NCBI GenBank assembly: GCA_029255105.1
Contig: JAQWWH010000010.1
Coordinates: forward strand, 124,001 to 188,000
DNA: 64,000 bases
Source of the DNA: Flavimaricola sp.
GTDB lineage: Bacteria; Pseudomonadota; Alphaproteobacteria; Rhodobacterales; Rhodobacteraceae
Direction: 5' to 3'
Shown: piece by piece, positions 36,092 to 48,320 of the stretch
Numbering within the stretch: position 1 is the stretch's first letter
Layout: the number at the start of each line of letters is the position of its first letter
Position numbers and translations under genes: made by a program
Notes under the pieces: model-generated
Database searches by the model: none
Told to the model about the DNA's origin: nothing
Seen by the model: the letters and a program-made list of their open reading frames with translations, nothing else

Positions 36092-38440
36092 ATGGCACTG
36101 CAACGGCGGTCCGGCAACAGGTTCCAGGCATCCATCTGGCCCGGCTTTGTCGATGCGATGACTGGCCTGCTTCTGGTGCTGATGTTCGTGCTGACCATCT
36201 TCACGGTTGTGCAGTTCGTGTTGCGGGACACGATTTCAGGTCAGGAAACCCAGCTCGATGAGCTGAGCGCCGAAGTCGCCCTGTTGGCGCAGGCATTGGG
36301 GCTAGAGCAGAACCGCACCGCTGCCCTTGAGGCCGATGTGGGCCAACTGACATCCGACCTTGCCGATTCCGAAAGCCAGGCGAGCCAGCAAGCGGTCCTG
36401 ATCGCGTCTTTGACCCAGCAGAGGGACGCAAACGCCGCCGCGCTGGACGAGGCGCAAGACCAGATCACCGGGTTCGAGGCTCAGGTGGCCGGTCTTCTTG
36501 CGCAACAGGCAACGGCCGAGGCAACCATTCTGACGCTGCGGAGCGAGGCTGAGGCCAGCGCACGGACCATCGATGGGCTGCAAGCGGACGCGGCCGCCGA
36601 CGCCGAAGCCATCGCTGCCCTTGAGGCAGACGGTGAGGGCGCCCGGGCCACTATAGCCGCGCTTCAACTGGCGCAAACAACGCTGATCTCCGAACAGGAG
36701 GCACTCAACCTCGCCCTCGCCATGGCCCGCGAGGAGATCGACGCCACCACCGAGACCGCGCGCCTTGCGGCTGCACGGGCCGATGCGCTCGATGCCCTTG
36801 TTGCAGACCTTCGACGCCAGGCAGTGGACGATCAGGCCGAAATCCAGACCTTGCAGACGGCACGAGACAATGACGCCGAGGCGTTGAGTGAGGCAGAGGC
36901 CGCCCAACTGGCAGAGGCGGCAGCCGCAGAGGCCCTCAGAGCCCGGCTTGAGAACGCGGATGCAGAGTTGACGGCAATGACCATGGCGCTTGAGGAGCAG
37001 CGGCGCAGGGCCGAAAACACCCTGACCCTTCTGGCCGCTGCCGAGGCCGCCCGGGCGGAGCTCGATATGCGGCTGGCAGAGGCCCTGTTGGCACGCCAAC
37101 AGGCTGAGAACGACGTGAACCGGGCCCTGAACGAGGGCGATGATCTGGATGCCCGGCTTGTCGCCGCTTTGGGCCTTCAGGAGACGACGCAAGCGCAACT
37201 CGACGCAGCACGCGCTCAACTTGCCGCCGTCACCGAGGATCGGGAACAGCTTTCCGTGGACCTCGCCGCCGCCCTTGCCGCAAGGGACGGTGCGGTCGGC
37301 GATCTCGAAGAGGTCCGCGCCGCCCTCGAGGCTGCCCTCGCAGAAAGTGAATTGTCGCGGGCGCAGGTAGAAGAGCGGTTTGCTGCCGCCGTCTTGGCGG
37401 AACAGGCCAGGGCAAGCGAACTTGCCGCCGCCCAAGCCGCGGTCGCAGCGGCACAATCGGAAACCTCGACCATGGAAGAACGCCTGCGGGCGGCGCTTTT
37501 GGCCCAAGGGGCGCTTGAAACCCAAGTCGCAGGCCTTACGGAAGGTCGTACGGAGACCGAACAGGAACGGGCCTCCCTCGAGGCACGACTGTCCGAGGCG
37601 CTTGCCACGCTTGCCGATGCCCGAGCGGCTCAGGACCAACAGATGACAGAGACCCAGAGGCAAGAGGCCCTTCTGGCCGCTGCCAATGCGGCCCTTTCAG
37701 ACGAGCAGGCTTTGTCCGCCGAAAGCCAGCGACAGGTTGCCCTTCTGAACGAACAGGTGCGCGAACTGCGCAACCAGGTCGGCCGCCTGCAGACCCTCCT
37801 CGATATCCAGGATGCAGAGGATGCCGACTCGCAGGTGCAGATCGAAAACCTGACAGACCAGCTGAACACGGCCCTTGCCCGGGTTGCCTCGGAAGAGCGG
37901 CGGCGGAGGGTCCTGGAGGAGACAGAGCGGCGGCGGCTTGAAGAAGAAGCCGCGCGACTTGAGGCCGAGGCGCAAGACCTGCGAAACTATCGGTCCGAGT
38001 TCTTTGGACGGCTGCGCGATGTTGTGGCCGATCTCGATGGGATTCGCATCGAAGGCGACCGGTTCGTGTTTTCCTCAGAGGTATTGTTCCAGCCTGGCAG
38101 GGCCGAGCTTTCGCCCTCTGGCCGCGCCGAAATGGCCAATGTTGCCAGCATCCTGCGTACTATTGCCAACGACATTCCCGAAGGGATCGACTGGATCATC
38201 CGGGTCGACGGTCATACCGACAACGTGCCCTTGTCCGGGACCGGCGAGTACCGCAACAACTGGGAGCTTAGCCAGGCGCGGGCGCTTTCCGTCGTGCTTT
38301 ACATGATCAATAACGAGGGGATTGATCCAAATCGGTTGGCCGCCAACGGCTTTGGGGAGTTCCAGCCCATCAACCCCGAAGATACGGTCGAGGCTCGCGC
38401 CCAGAACCGGCGGATCGAGTTGAAGCTGACCGAACGCTAA
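36092..38440 (+). CDS. MotB/OmpA-like protein with ~580-residue coiled coil (motor B subunit)
   Basis: A 782-residue protein. Residues 17-43 form one membrane helix 'FVDAMTGLLLVLMFVLTIF' with Asp21 placed like the ion-carrying Asp of MotB/ZorB. Residues about 46-629 are Ala/Glu/Gln/Leu-rich heptad repeats, a nearly continuous coiled coil in the periplasm. Residues 640-782 are an OmpA/MotB peptidoglycan-binding domain with 'VDGHTDNVPLSGTGEY', 'NNWELSQARA' and 'NRRIELKLTER'. MotB and ZorB relatives have only a short linker at this point. The gene follows the A subunit at 16 bases with GGAGGAGCG before the ATG. A hairpin terminator follows. Confidence 0.88.
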   Translation: MALQRRSGNRFQASIWPGFVDAMTGLLLVLMFVLTIFTVVQFVLRDTISGQETQLDELSAEVALLAQALGLEQNRTAALEADVGQLTSDLADSESQASQQAVLIASLTQQRDANAAALDEAQDQITGFEAQVAGLLAQQATAEATILTLRSEAEASARTIDGLQADAAADAEAIAALEADGEGARATIAALQLAQTTLISEQEALNLALAMAREEIDATTETARLAAARADALDALVADLRRQAVDDQAEIQTLQTARDNDAEALSEAEAAQLAEAAAAEALRARLENADAELTAMTMALEEQRRRAENTLTLLAAAEAARAELDMRLAEALLARQQAENDVNRALNEGDDLDARLVAALGLQETTQAQLDAARAQLAAVTEDREQLSVDLAAALAARDGAVGDLEEVRAALEAALAESELSRAQVEERFAAAVLAEQARASELAAAQAAVAAAQSETSTMEERLRAALLAQGALETQVAGLTEGRTETEQERASLEARLSEALATLADARAAQDQQMTETQRQEALLAAANAALSDEQALSAESQRQVALLNEQVRELRNQVGRLQTLLDIQDAEDADSQVQIENLTDQLNTALARVASEERRRRVLEETERRRLEEEAARLEAEAQDLRNYRSEFFGRLRDVVADLDGIRIEGDRFVFSSEVLFQPGRAELSPSGRAEMANVASILRTIANDIPEGIDWIIRVDGHTDNVPLSGTGEYRNNWELSQARALSVVLYMINNEGIDPNRLAANGFGEFQPINPEDTVEARAQNRRIELKLTER

Positions 38441-38463
38441 GAGGTCCCCAGACCTTCAAAAGA

Positions 38464-38500
38464 AAAAGCCCCCGCCTGCACTGCAAGCGGGGTCTCATTT
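38464..38500. terminator. Bidirectional terminator between the motor pair and clpA
   Basis: CCCCGC at 38470-38475 pairs with GCGGGG at 38487-38492, with inner TGCA/TGCA pairing; AAAAAG on one side and a T-rich run on the other make it usable by both convergent genes. Confidence 0.8.
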
Positions 38501-38518
38501 CTTTGCAAGCGTCCGGGC

Positions 38519-40840
38519 TTAGTCAGCCGTTAAGAGCGGCGGCTTGTTCCCGGTCAGGCGGGGGTTCTCGGGCGCTTCAAAACGCAGGTCGATCTTGTCG
38601 TCCTTGACGCCTACCTTGACGATCCCGCCCTTGATGAGCTTGCCGAACAACAACTCTTCGGCCAGCGGCTTTTTGATGTGCTCCTGGATGACTCGGCCCA
38701 GCGGACGTGCCCCCATCTTGTCATCATAGCCCCGCTCGCCCAGCCAGAGTGCCGCCTCGGGCGACAGTTCGATCTGGACATTGCGGTCCATCAGCTGCGC
38801 TTCGAGTTGCAGGACGAACTTTTCGACCACCTGCATGATCACCTCTTTCGGGAGGGACCCGAACGAGATGATGGCATCCAGACGGTTCCGGAATTCCGGA
38901 GTGAACGTCCGTTCGATCGCTGCCGTATCCTCGCCTTCCCGCTTGTCGCGGTTAAAGCCGATCGCCTCTTTCGCCATGTCAGACGCACCGGCGTTCGAGG
39001 TCATGATCAGGATGACATTGCGGAAGTCCACCGCCCGGCCATTGTGGTCGGTCAGTTTGCCGTGATCCATGACCTGCAGCAGGATGTTGAAGACATCCGG
39101 GTGTGCCTTTTCGATCTCGTCGAGCAAGAGCACGCAATGAGGTTCCTGATCGACGCCATCGGTGAGCATACCGCCCTGGTCGAACCCGACATAGCCCGGA
39201 GGGGCCCCTATCAGGCGCGAAACCGCGTGCTTTTCCATATACTCGGACATGTCAAAGCGTAGCAGTTTGACTCCAAGGGTGTCGGCCAGCTGTTTGGCCA
39301 CCTCTGTCTTGCCGACCCCGGTGGGGCCTGCGAACAGGTAGTTGCCAATCGGCTTTTCAGGCTCTCGCAGACCGGCCCGCGCCAGTTTGATCGCGGAAGC
39401 CAGTGCAACGATGGCCGCATCCTGCCCAAAAACAACGCGCTTGAGGCTCGATTCGAGGTCTTTGAGAACCTCTGCATCGTCCTTGGACACGTTCTTTGGC
39501 GGAATGCGCGCGATCTTGGCGACGACGGCCTCGATCTCGCGGATGCCGATGGTCTTGCGCCGTTTTGATTCGGCGACGAGGTGCTGGGCTGCCCCGGCCT
39601 CGTCGATCACGTCGATCGCCTTGTCCGGCAGCTTGCGGTCGTTGATGTAGCGGGCCGACAGCTCAACCGCCATGCGGATGGCCTCGGCGGTGTACTTGAT
39701 GTGGTGATGGTCCTCGAAGTACGGCTTGAGCCCTTTGAGGATCTTCACTGCATCTTCGACCGAAGGCTCGTTTACGTCGATCTTCTGGAACCGGCGCGAC
39801 AGGGCCCGGTCCTTTTCAAAGTGTTGGCGGAACTCTTTGTACGTTGTCGAACCCATGCACCGCAGCTTGCCGCCCTGAAGGGCCGGCTTGAGCAGGTTAG
39901 AGGCATCCATCGCCCCGCCAGAGGTGGCGCCTGCACCAATCACGGTGTGGATCTCATCGATGAAGAGAACCGCGTCCTTGTGATCTTCAAGCTCGGTCAC
40001 GACAGCTTTCAAACGCTCTTCAAAATCGCCGCGATACCGCGTGCCTGCAAGCAGGGCGCCCATATCCAACGAGTAGATCGTGGCACCGGCCAGAACCTCG
40101 GGCACTTCGCCGTTGACGATTTTGTAGGCCAGACCTTCGGCGATGGCAGTCTTGCCTACACCGGGGTCACCAACCAGAAGTGGGTTGTTCTTGCGCCGAC
40201 GGCACAGAACCTGGATGCAACGCTCTACCTCGTGGGCGCGGCCGATCAGGGGATCGACGTCGCCCTTGCGGGACTTGACGTTAAGGTCCACGCAATACTT
40301 GGAAAGCGCGCTTTCCTTTTCCTCGGTCACAGGACCGTTGTCGGCCTGCTCTTCCTTGTTGCTCGCGCCTGTCACCGGACGGCTTTCGCCAAAGGCCGGA
40401 TCCTTTGCGACGCCATGCGCAATGAAGTTGACCGCATCGTAGCGGGTCATGTCCTGCTCTTGCAGGAAGTAGGCAGCGTTCGATTCTCGCTCAGCGAAAA
40501 TGGCTACAAGAACGTTGGCACCGGTCACTTCTGTCCGGCCGGATGACTGCACGTGAATGGCAGCGCGCTGTATAACGCGCTGGAAGGCTGCTGTTGGTAC
40601 GGCCTCGGACCCATCGACATCCGTGATGAGTGTCGAGAGATCATCCTCGATGAATTCCTCCAGCGACTGGCGCAGCTCTTCAAGATCGACAGAGCAGGCG
40701 CGCATCACGCGGGCGGCATCGGGTTCCTCAATCAAGGCCAGAAGGAGGTGTTCGAGCGTGGCCAGTTCATGACGACGGGCATTGGCAAGCGCCAAGGCTG
40801 CATGAATGGACTGCTCAAGGGTGGTCGAAAAAGACGGCAC
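38519..40840 (-). CDS. clpA: ATP-dependent Clp protease ATP-binding subunit ClpA
   Basis: A 773-residue AAA+ unfoldase that feeds substrates, including N-degron proteins brought by ClpS, to ClpP. The N-terminal Clp_N repeat domain spans residues 1-145; two AAA modules follow with Walker A '[13 protein letters not shown]' and '[13 protein letters not shown]' and Walker B '[17 protein letters not shown]' and '[20 protein letters not shown]'. Length and order match ClpA rather than ClpB (no middle coiled coil). The start is a GTG at 40840 preceded by GAGGAG. No clpS is seen next to it in this window. Confidence 0.95.
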   Translation of the reverse strand: MPSFSTTLEQSIHAALALANARRHELATLEHLLLALIEEPDAARVMRACSVDLEELRQSLEEFIEDDLSTLITDVDGSEAVPTAAFQRVIQRAAIHVQSSGRTEVTGANVLVAIFAERESNAAYFLQEQDMTRYDAVNFIAHGVAKDPAFGESRPVTGASNKEEQADNGPVTEEKESALSKYCVDLNVKSRKGDVDPLIGRAHEVERCIQVLCRRRKNNPLLVGDPGVGKTAIAEGLAYKIVNGEVPEVLAGATIYSLDMGALLAGTRYRGDFEERLKAVVTELEDHKDAVLFIDEIHTVIGAGATSGGAMDASNLLKPALQGGKLRCMGSTTYKEFRQHFEKDRALSRRFQKIDVNEPSVEDAVKILKGLKPYFEDHHHIKYTAEAIRMAVELSARYINDRKLPDKAIDVIDEAGAAQHLVAESKRRKTIGIREIEAVVAKIARIPPKNVSKDDAEVLKDLESSLKRVVFGQDAAIVALASAIKLARAGLREPEKPIGNYLFAGPTGVGKTEVAKQLADTLGVKLLRFDMSEYMEKHAVSRLIGAPPGYVGFDQGGMLTDGVDQEPHCVLLLDEIEKAHPDVFNILLQVMDHGKLTDHNGRAVDFRNVILIMTSNAGASDMAKEAIGFNRDKREGEDTAAIERTFTPEFRNRLDAIISFGSLPKEVIMQVVEKFVLQLEAQLMDRNVQIELSPEAALWLGERGYDDKMGARPLGRVIQEHIKKPLAEELLFGKLIKGGIVKVGVKDDKIDLRFEAPENPRLTGNKPPLLTAD

Positions 40841-41023
40841 GTTGAGGTGCTCCTCTGATCGGGGGTCAGGCCGGGTATGCGCCCCGCTCTGACCGTGGCC
40901 TCTAGGTATTAAAGATCGGTGTTATCCGCGCCGCTTCAAGCAGAATCTTTTGTTTTTCCGAGGATGTGATGCCAAGTGATGCATCTCCAGCCCTTTTTTT
41001 CATCGGTCAACGGGGTTAAAGTT

Positions 41024-41791
41024 TTAGTAACGGTCCTTCCGACCACGCACTTCGGCGAAAATCCTTTCGGCACTTTCGCCGTCCATATTGATCGCGCGGG
41101 CAAGTTCAACTGTGTCCGCCCGTAGGAACGGGTTGGTCGCCATCTCCAATCCCAACTGCGACGGGACGGTTGCCTCGCCCCTGGCCCGCGCGGCCGTGAT
41201 CGCTTTAACCCGAGAGATAAGCTTTGGATTGTCGGGTTCAATGGTAAGCGCAAAGCGGGCGTTGCTGGATGTATATTCGTGCCCGGAGTAGACCATTGTT
41301 TCCGGCGGAAGGGCCCTCAACCTGAGCATGCTGTCCCACATTTGGGCAGGTGTCCCCTCAAACAGCCGCCCGCATCCCATTGCCATAAGGCTATCGCCCG
41401 AGAACAGGGCCTGCGCGCCGGGCAGCCAGTAGGCGACATGCCCGATGGTGTGTCCCGGAACGTCGATGACATGGACATCTTCCCCGCAGACTGCCTCCAC
41501 GTCCGAGACATCGACGGCGATGTCCAGGGGGGGCAGGCGATGCTGATCTGCCCTTGCCCCGATAACGCGGCATCCAAAGACCCGGTGGAGTTCTTCAACC
41601 CCTTCGACGTGGTCGCCGTGGTGGTGGGTGATGAGCAGGTCAGACAAGTGCCAGCCATGACCGTTCAGCACTTCCATGATCGGTTCCACCTCTGGGGCGT
41701 CGACCAAGGCTGTGCGCTTGGTGACGTCGTCGTGCAGGACGAAGGCATAGTTGTCGGCGCGACAAGGGACGGTAATGATCCTCAGGGGCAT
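41024..41791 (-). CDS. gloB: Hydroxyacylglutathione hydrolase (glyoxalase II)
   Basis: A 255-residue metallo-beta-lactamase-fold enzyme that hydrolyses S-lactoylglutathione in methylglyoxal detoxification. The metal motif is 'THHHGDHVEG', with 'PGHTIGHVAYW', 'FSGDSLMAMGCGRLFEGT' and 'YSGHEYTSSNARFAL' further on, all typical of GloB. The ATG at 41791 is preceded by AAGGAC and gives the normal start 'MPLRIITVPCRADNYAF'; the open frame extends much further upstream as a shadow of the divergent methyltransferase. Confidence 0.94.
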   Translation of the reverse strand: MPLRIITVPCRADNYAFVLHDDVTKRTALVDAPEVEPIMEVLNGHGWHLSDLLITHHHGDHVEGVEELHRVFGCRVIGARADQHRLPPLDIAVDVSDVEAVCGEDVHVIDVPGHTIGHVAYWLPGAQALFSGDSLMAMGCGRLFEGTPAQMWDSMLRLRALPPETMVYSGHEYTSSNARFALTIEPDNPKLISRVKAITAARARGEATVPSQLGLEMATNPFLRADTVELARAINMDGESAERIFAEVRGRKDRY

Positions 41792-41884
41792 GGCAATGTC
41801 CTTTTGTCTTGCTATGGTCGGGGCGGGACCGAACCGGGATCGGCCGCTTGACCCCCAGCTTGTCAAAACGAAAGCACCGCCGCA

Positions 41885-42658
41885 ATGCATCTGGACGTCC
41901 TTGACTTGCGCAACTTTTACTATCGCAGTTCCCTGGGACGCGCGGCGCAAAAGGTCATCCGGGATCAGCTCGTCGAACTATGGCCGAACGCCCAGGGCCA
42001 GACGGTTGCCGGATTTGGGTTCGCGGTCCCGCTGCTGCGCCCCTATCTGCCATTGGCGCGGCGGGTCATCGGGCTGATGCCTGCACCGCAGGGAGTTATG
42101 CCCTGGCCGGCAGGTCAGCCCAACGTCAGCCTTTTGTGCGATGAGACGCTTTGGCCGATCCAGACCGGGCAGTTGGACAAGCTGGTCCTTCTTCACGGCC
42201 TGGAGACATCAGAAGATCCGGGTGGTGTTCTGGATGAATGTTACCGGACCCTTGGGCCCGGGGGCAGGGTGGTTTTTGTTGTTCCTAACCGCTCGGGCAT
42301 ATGGTCCCGGACGGATCGGACGCCCTTTGGTTATGGGCGGCCATATTCGCTGAGCCAGCTTGAGGCGCAGTTGCGCCAGCATGGGTTTGTGACCGAACGC
42401 ACCCTGTCGACACTGTACCAGCCCCCATCGTCAGAACGGATTTGGCGCAAGTTTGCGCCATTCATGGAAAGGGCAGGGCGCCATTTGCCGGTTTTCGCAG
42501 CCGGCGGCGTTCTCATGGTCGAGGCTAGTAAGCAGGTCCCCGCGCCGACACGGCCGGGACTGTCGGCCCGCGTCAGCCGGCCGCTTCGGGTGCTTGAAGG
42601 ACTGGGTGTGGGAGAACCTGCCCCGGCGGGGAGGGACGAGGGCGCACCGGTCATCTGA
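41885..42658 (+). CDS. SAM-dependent methyltransferase
   Basis: A 257-residue class I methyltransferase. The AdoMet-binding region is degenerate compared with consensus ('[21 protein letters not shown]'), but '[24 protein letters not shown]' and '[21 protein letters not shown]' match the post-motif regions of the Methyltransf_11 family. It is divergent from gloB across about 93 bases, an arrangement I associate with Rhodobacteraceae. The C-terminal 45 residues look low-complexity. The substrate is unknown. Confidence 0.8.
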   Translation: MHLDVLDLRNFYYRSSLGRAAQKVIRDQLVELWPNAQGQTVAGFGFAVPLLRPYLPLARRVIGLMPAPQGVMPWPAGQPNVSLLCDETLWPIQTGQLDKLVLLHGLETSEDPGGVLDECYRTLGPGGRVVFVVPNRSGIWSRTDRTPFGYGRPYSLSQLEAQLRQHGFVTERTLSTLYQPPSSERIWRKFAPFMERAGRHLPVFAAGGVLMVEASKQVPAPTRPGLSARVSRPLRVLEGLGVGEPAPAGRDEGAPVI

Positions 42659-42791
42659 ACCTCGGATGGATTCGGCCTGGGACCCCTTTCTGTCCGGCTG
42701 ATTACGCTTCTTGTCGGGCAAAGCGTCGCACCCAAGTCCAAAGAGCAGCCAAAACGCTGAAAAAGACCTCGCTCAGTTGGGCGCAATGCGG

Positions 42792-42820
42792 TTGCGACAC
42801 TGCGAAGCCTCTGCTACATC
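42792..42820 (+). promoter_or_regulatory. Possible sigma-70 promoter of the atp operon
   Basis: TTGCGA at 42792-42797 and TACATC at 42815-42820 with 17 bases between, about 105 bases upstream of the atpH GTG. The -10 box is only a moderate match. Confidence 0.35.
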
Positions 42821-42924
42821 GCCGCTGATCTTGACGCCCTCGTGGTCGCGGGGGCCACTAAAGCTGCCTACCTGTCGCCTGAGTTTGGGCGATGGTCTGG
42901 CCCAAAGACATCGGAAGGGTGGAC

Positions 42925-43485
42925 GTGTCCGAACCAGCTTCGATCTCAACTGGCATCGCCAACCGGTATGCCACCGCCATCTTCAGCCTCGCGCAGGAAG
43001 AAAAAGGCTTGGCCGCGCTTGAAAGCGACGTTGACGGTCTTGATGCGGCGCTCAAGGAAAGCCTTGACCTGCGCAACCTGATCTCGTCGCCGATTTATTC
43101 GCGTGAAGAGCAGGGGGCAGGCATCACGGCCATCGCCGCCAAGATGGGTCTTTCGCAAACGATGACCAATGTTCTGGGGCTGATGGCGTCCAAGCGACGT
43201 TTGTTCGTACTGCCCCAACTGGTCACGGCGCTGCGCGAGCGCATTTCGATCGAAAAGGGCGAAGTCACCGCCGAAGTCACCAGCGCCAAGGCGCTGACCA
43301 AGACACAGTCCGCAAAGCTGGCCAAGACACTGTCTGCTCAGGCCGGCAAGGACGTGAAAATCATTGCGACCGTCGATGAAAGTCTCATTGGTGGTCTGGT
43401 CGTGAAGGTCGGGTCGAAGATGATCGACACTTCCATCGCGGCAAAGCTCAAGGCACTCCAGAACAGCATGAAAGAGGCCCGGTAA
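42925..43485 (+). CDS. atpH: ATP synthase F1 delta subunit
   Basis: A 186-residue subunit that links the F1 head to the peripheral stalk. '[20 protein letters not shown]' near the start, '[13 protein letters not shown]' and '[26 protein letters not shown]' at the end are conserved. I start at GTG 42925, with GAAGGG upstream, because it gives the family N-terminus; an in-frame ATG at 42892 is the alternative. Its stop overlaps the atpA start (TAATG). F0 genes are not in this window, as usual in Rhodobacterales, where F1 and F0 operons are apart. Confidence 0.93.
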   Translation: MSEPASISTGIANRYATAIFSLAQEEKGLAALESDVDGLDAALKESLDLRNLISSPIYSREEQGAGITAIAAKMGLSQTMTNVLGLMASKRRLFVLPQLVTALRERISIEKGEVTAEVTSAKALTKTQSAKLAKTLSAQAGKDVKIIATVDESLIGGLVVKVGSKMIDTSIAAKLKALQNSMKEAR

Positions 43486-45023
43486 TGGCGATCCAAGCTG
43501 CGGAAATCTCCGCGATCCTTAAGGACCAGATCAAGAATTTTGGCCAAGAAGCCGAAGTTGCCGAAGTCGGCCGTGTGCTGTCCGTCGGTGACGGAATTGC
43601 CCGCGTCTACGGTCTGGACAACATCCAGGCCGGTGAGATGGTCGAATTCCCCGGCGGTATCCGGGGCATGGCGCTGAACCTCGAATCCGATAACGTCGGT
43701 TGCGTTATCTTTGGGTCGGACCGCGACATCAAAGAAGGCGACGTGGTCAAGCGGACCAACTCTATCGTGGACGTCCCCGCAGGCGACGCGCTTCTGGGCC
43801 GCGTCGTTGACGGTCTGGGCAACCCGCTGGACGGCAAGGGCGCCATCGCCACCTCCGAGCGTCGCGTTGCTGACGTCAAGGCCCCCGGCATCATCCCGCG
43901 AAAATCGGTTCACGAGCCGATGGCAACCGGTCTGAAGTCGGTGGACGCCATGATCCCGATCGGCCGTGGCCAGCGCGAGCTGATCATTGGTGACCGCCAG
44001 ACCGGCAAGACCGCCGTGGCGCTGGACACCATCCTGAACCAGAAATCCTACAACGACGCCGCTGGCGATGATGAGAGCAAGAAGCTCTACTGCATCTATG
44101 TTGCGATCGGCCAGAAGCGGTCCACCGTGGCCCAGCTGGTGAAGCGTCTCGAAGAATCCGGTGCGATCGAGTACACCATCGTGGTTGCCGCCACGGCGTC
44201 TGACCCGGCCCCCATGCAGTACCTGGCCCCCTATTCTGCCACTGCCATGGCAGAATTCTTCCGCGACAACGGCCGCCACGCCCTGATCATCTATGATGAC
44301 TTGTCAAAGCAGGCCGTGTCCTATCGTCAGATGTCGCTGCTGCTGCGTCGCCCGCCGGGCCGCGAAGCCTACCCCGGCGACGTTTTCTACCTTCACTCGC
44401 GCCTGCTGGAGCGGTCGGCGAAACTGAACGAAGATCACGGTTCGGGCTCTTTGACGGCGCTGCCGATCATCGAAACTCAAGGCGGCGACGTGTCGGCCTT
44501 TATTCCGACGAACGTGATCTCGATCACCGACGGCCAGATCTTCCTTGAAACTGAACTGTTCTTCCAGGGCATCCGTCCCGCCGTGAACACCGGTCTTTCG
44601 GTGTCGCGCGTTGGGTCGTCCGCCCAGACCAACTCGATGAAGTCGGTTGCAGGTCCGGTTAAGCTCGAGCTTGCTCAGTATCGCGAAATGGCGGCCTTCG
44701 CCCAGTTCGGTTCGGACCTCGATGCGTCCACACAGGCGCTGCTGAACCGTGGTGCCCGTCTGACCGAACTGATGAAGCAGCCCCAGTATTCGCCCCTGAC
44801 CAACGCCGAGATCGTCTGCGTGATCTACGCTGGCACCAAGGGCTTCCTCGACAAGATCGCCGTCAAGGATGTCGGTCGCTTTGAGGCGGGACTTCTGAAG
44901 CACCTTCGCAACACGCGCCGTGATGTACTTGATATGATCACGACCGAGGACCCGAAGGTGAAAGGTGAGGCCGAGGATAAAATCCGGGGTGCCATCGAAG
45001 AATTCGCCAAAGATTTCGCCTAA
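43485..45023 (+). CDS. atpA: ATP synthase F1 alpha subunit
   Basis: A 512-residue nucleotide-binding but non-catalytic subunit of the F1 hexamer. Seen: Walker A 'GDRQTGKTA', 'VASTSDPAP'-like region here as '[18 protein letters not shown]', the '[28 protein letters not shown]' block (residues about 270-297) and the signature '[17 protein letters not shown]'. It overlaps the atpH stop by one base. Confidence 0.97.
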   Translation: MAIQAAEISAILKDQIKNFGQEAEVAEVGRVLSVGDGIARVYGLDNIQAGEMVEFPGGIRGMALNLESDNVGCVIFGSDRDIKEGDVVKRTNSIVDVPAGDALLGRVVDGLGNPLDGKGAIATSERRVADVKAPGIIPRKSVHEPMATGLKSVDAMIPIGRGQRELIIGDRQTGKTAVALDTILNQKSYNDAAGDDESKKLYCIYVAIGQKRSTVAQLVKRLEESGAIEYTIVVAATASDPAPMQYLAPYSATAMAEFFRDNGRHALIIYDDLSKQAVSYRQMSLLLRRPPGREAYPGDVFYLHSRLLERSAKLNEDHGSGSLTALPIIETQGGDVSAFIPTNVISITDGQIFLETELFFQGIRPAVNTGLSVSRVGSSAQTNSMKSVAGPVKLELAQYREMAAFAQFGSDLDASTQALLNRGARLTELMKQPQYSPLTNAEIVCVIYAGTKGFLDKIAVKDVGRFEAGLLKHLRNTRRDVLDMITTEDPKVKGEAEDKIRGAIEEFAKDFA

Positions 45024-45044
45024 TTACCGGGAGGACTTTGGCTC

Positions 45045-47361
<2,317 letters not shown>

Positions 47362-47370
47362 GGGGGCGAT

Positions 47371-47799
47371 ATGGCAGACACGATGCAATTCGACCTCGTT
47401 TCCCCTGAGCGGCGGCTTGCCTCCGTTCAGGCCAGCGAGGTTCAGATACCGGGTGCCGACGGCGACATGACGGCTATGGCCGACCATGCCCCTACGATCA
47501 CCACCCTGCGTCCAGGCCTTTTGCGTGTTGTCCACTCTGGCGGAACGGACGAATACGTGGTGTCCGGCGGTTTCGCCGAGATCACGGCTGGCAGCGTGTC
47601 GGTCCTTGCAGAAGAGGCTCTGCCGCGTGGAGAAGTGACCCAGGAAGTGTTCGACAGAATGCTTGGTGCTGCGCGCGATGCACACGCCCAAGTGGTCGAG
47701 ACCTTCAAGAACGAGCCTGGCCCCGTCGATGACGCCGCTAAGCTATTGGCAGATATGGTTGCAATGGGAACCCACATCGGGCTCGACCCAAGGCAATAA
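47371..47799 (+). CDS. atpC: ATP synthase F1 epsilon subunit
   Basis: A 142-residue subunit with the N-terminal beta-sandwich ('[26 protein letters not shown]', residues 6-31, and '[22 protein letters not shown]') and a C-terminal helical part that here looks shortened and diverged compared with the autoinhibitory helices of E. coli. This fits the alphaproteobacterial pattern in which inhibition is partly done by the zeta subunit. It ends the atpHAGDC operon; a terminator follows at 47805-47835. Confidence 0.94.
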   Translation: MADTMQFDLVSPERRLASVQASEVQIPGADGDMTAMADHAPTITTLRPGLLRVVHSGGTDEYVVSGGFAEITAGSVSVLAEEALPRGEVTQEVFDRMLGAARDAHAQVVETFKNEPGPVDDAAKLLADMVAMGTHIGLDPRQ

Positions 47800-47804
47800 T
47801 TTCT

Positions 47805-47835
47805 GAGGCGGGCTCTTAACGGGGTCCGCCTTTTT
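47805..47835 (+). terminator. Rho-independent terminator after atpC
   Basis: AGGCGG at 47806-47811 pairs with CCGCCT at 47826-47831 around a GCTCTTAACGGGGT loop, followed by five T. Confidence 0.8.
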
Positions 47836-47911
47836 CGACTATTCCGAGACGCGCCCACCGTGGCGCTACGTCACGACATCTCATTCCATTTGATCATTTT
47901 TCCCACCTTTA

Positions 47912-48277
47912 GTGGCAGGATCAGGATTGAAGACCATACGGGCGTTAAGCGTCGGAATAGACCACGGGGAAGTCCTCCTTTTTTCCGACTTTGAACACGG
48001 CGGCGTGATGTGGACGGGCGAGGGCACTCGCGAAACGGCATCGCAGGTGGTGTTTTCGCGGCCCTATGTCGAACCGCCGACAGTGGTCGTTGCCCTGACG
48101 ATGTGGGACCTTGCCAAAGACACCGCTGCACGCCTGCATGTCGAGGCGAGGGATGTCAGCGAAACAGGCTTTTCCATTGTGTTTCGCACCTAGGGCGACA
48201 CCAAGGTTGCCCGTGCATGTGCAGGATGGCACTCGATCGGGGCGGTGCGAGACGAGGACGATTGGGACGTGGGGTGA
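47912..48277 (+). pseudogene. H-type lectin domain gene interrupted by an in-frame TAG
   Basis: The open part (47912-48193) encodes 93 residues matching the H-type lectin domain: 'VLLFSDFEHGGVMWTGEGTRE', here at about residues 21-41, 'VFSRPYVEPPTVVVALTMWD' and 'VSETGFSIVFRT'. After Thr93 the frame meets TAG (48191-48193), where relatives have Trp (TGG). The frame then continues for 27 codons as 'GDTKVARACAGWHSIGAVRD' and an acidic Trp-containing end, closing with TGA at 48275. That tail is the normal end of the family, so one G-to-A change split the gene. Start uncertain (GTG 47912 or TTG 47930). It sits behind atpC, a common place for this family in Roseobacters. Confidence 0.75.
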
Positions 48278-48320
48278 CCCTGTAACCCAAGAGGCGACAG
48301 GGCCAGTGTTCTAGCTGCGA

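Noticed and set aside
34861-38440. Zorya anti-phage defence system
   Set aside because: The A/B pair looks like ZorA/ZorB, but no ZorC, ZorD or ZorE is next to it; neighbours are a ChaC-like gene and clpA. The long coil is in the B and not the A subunit, unlike Zorya.
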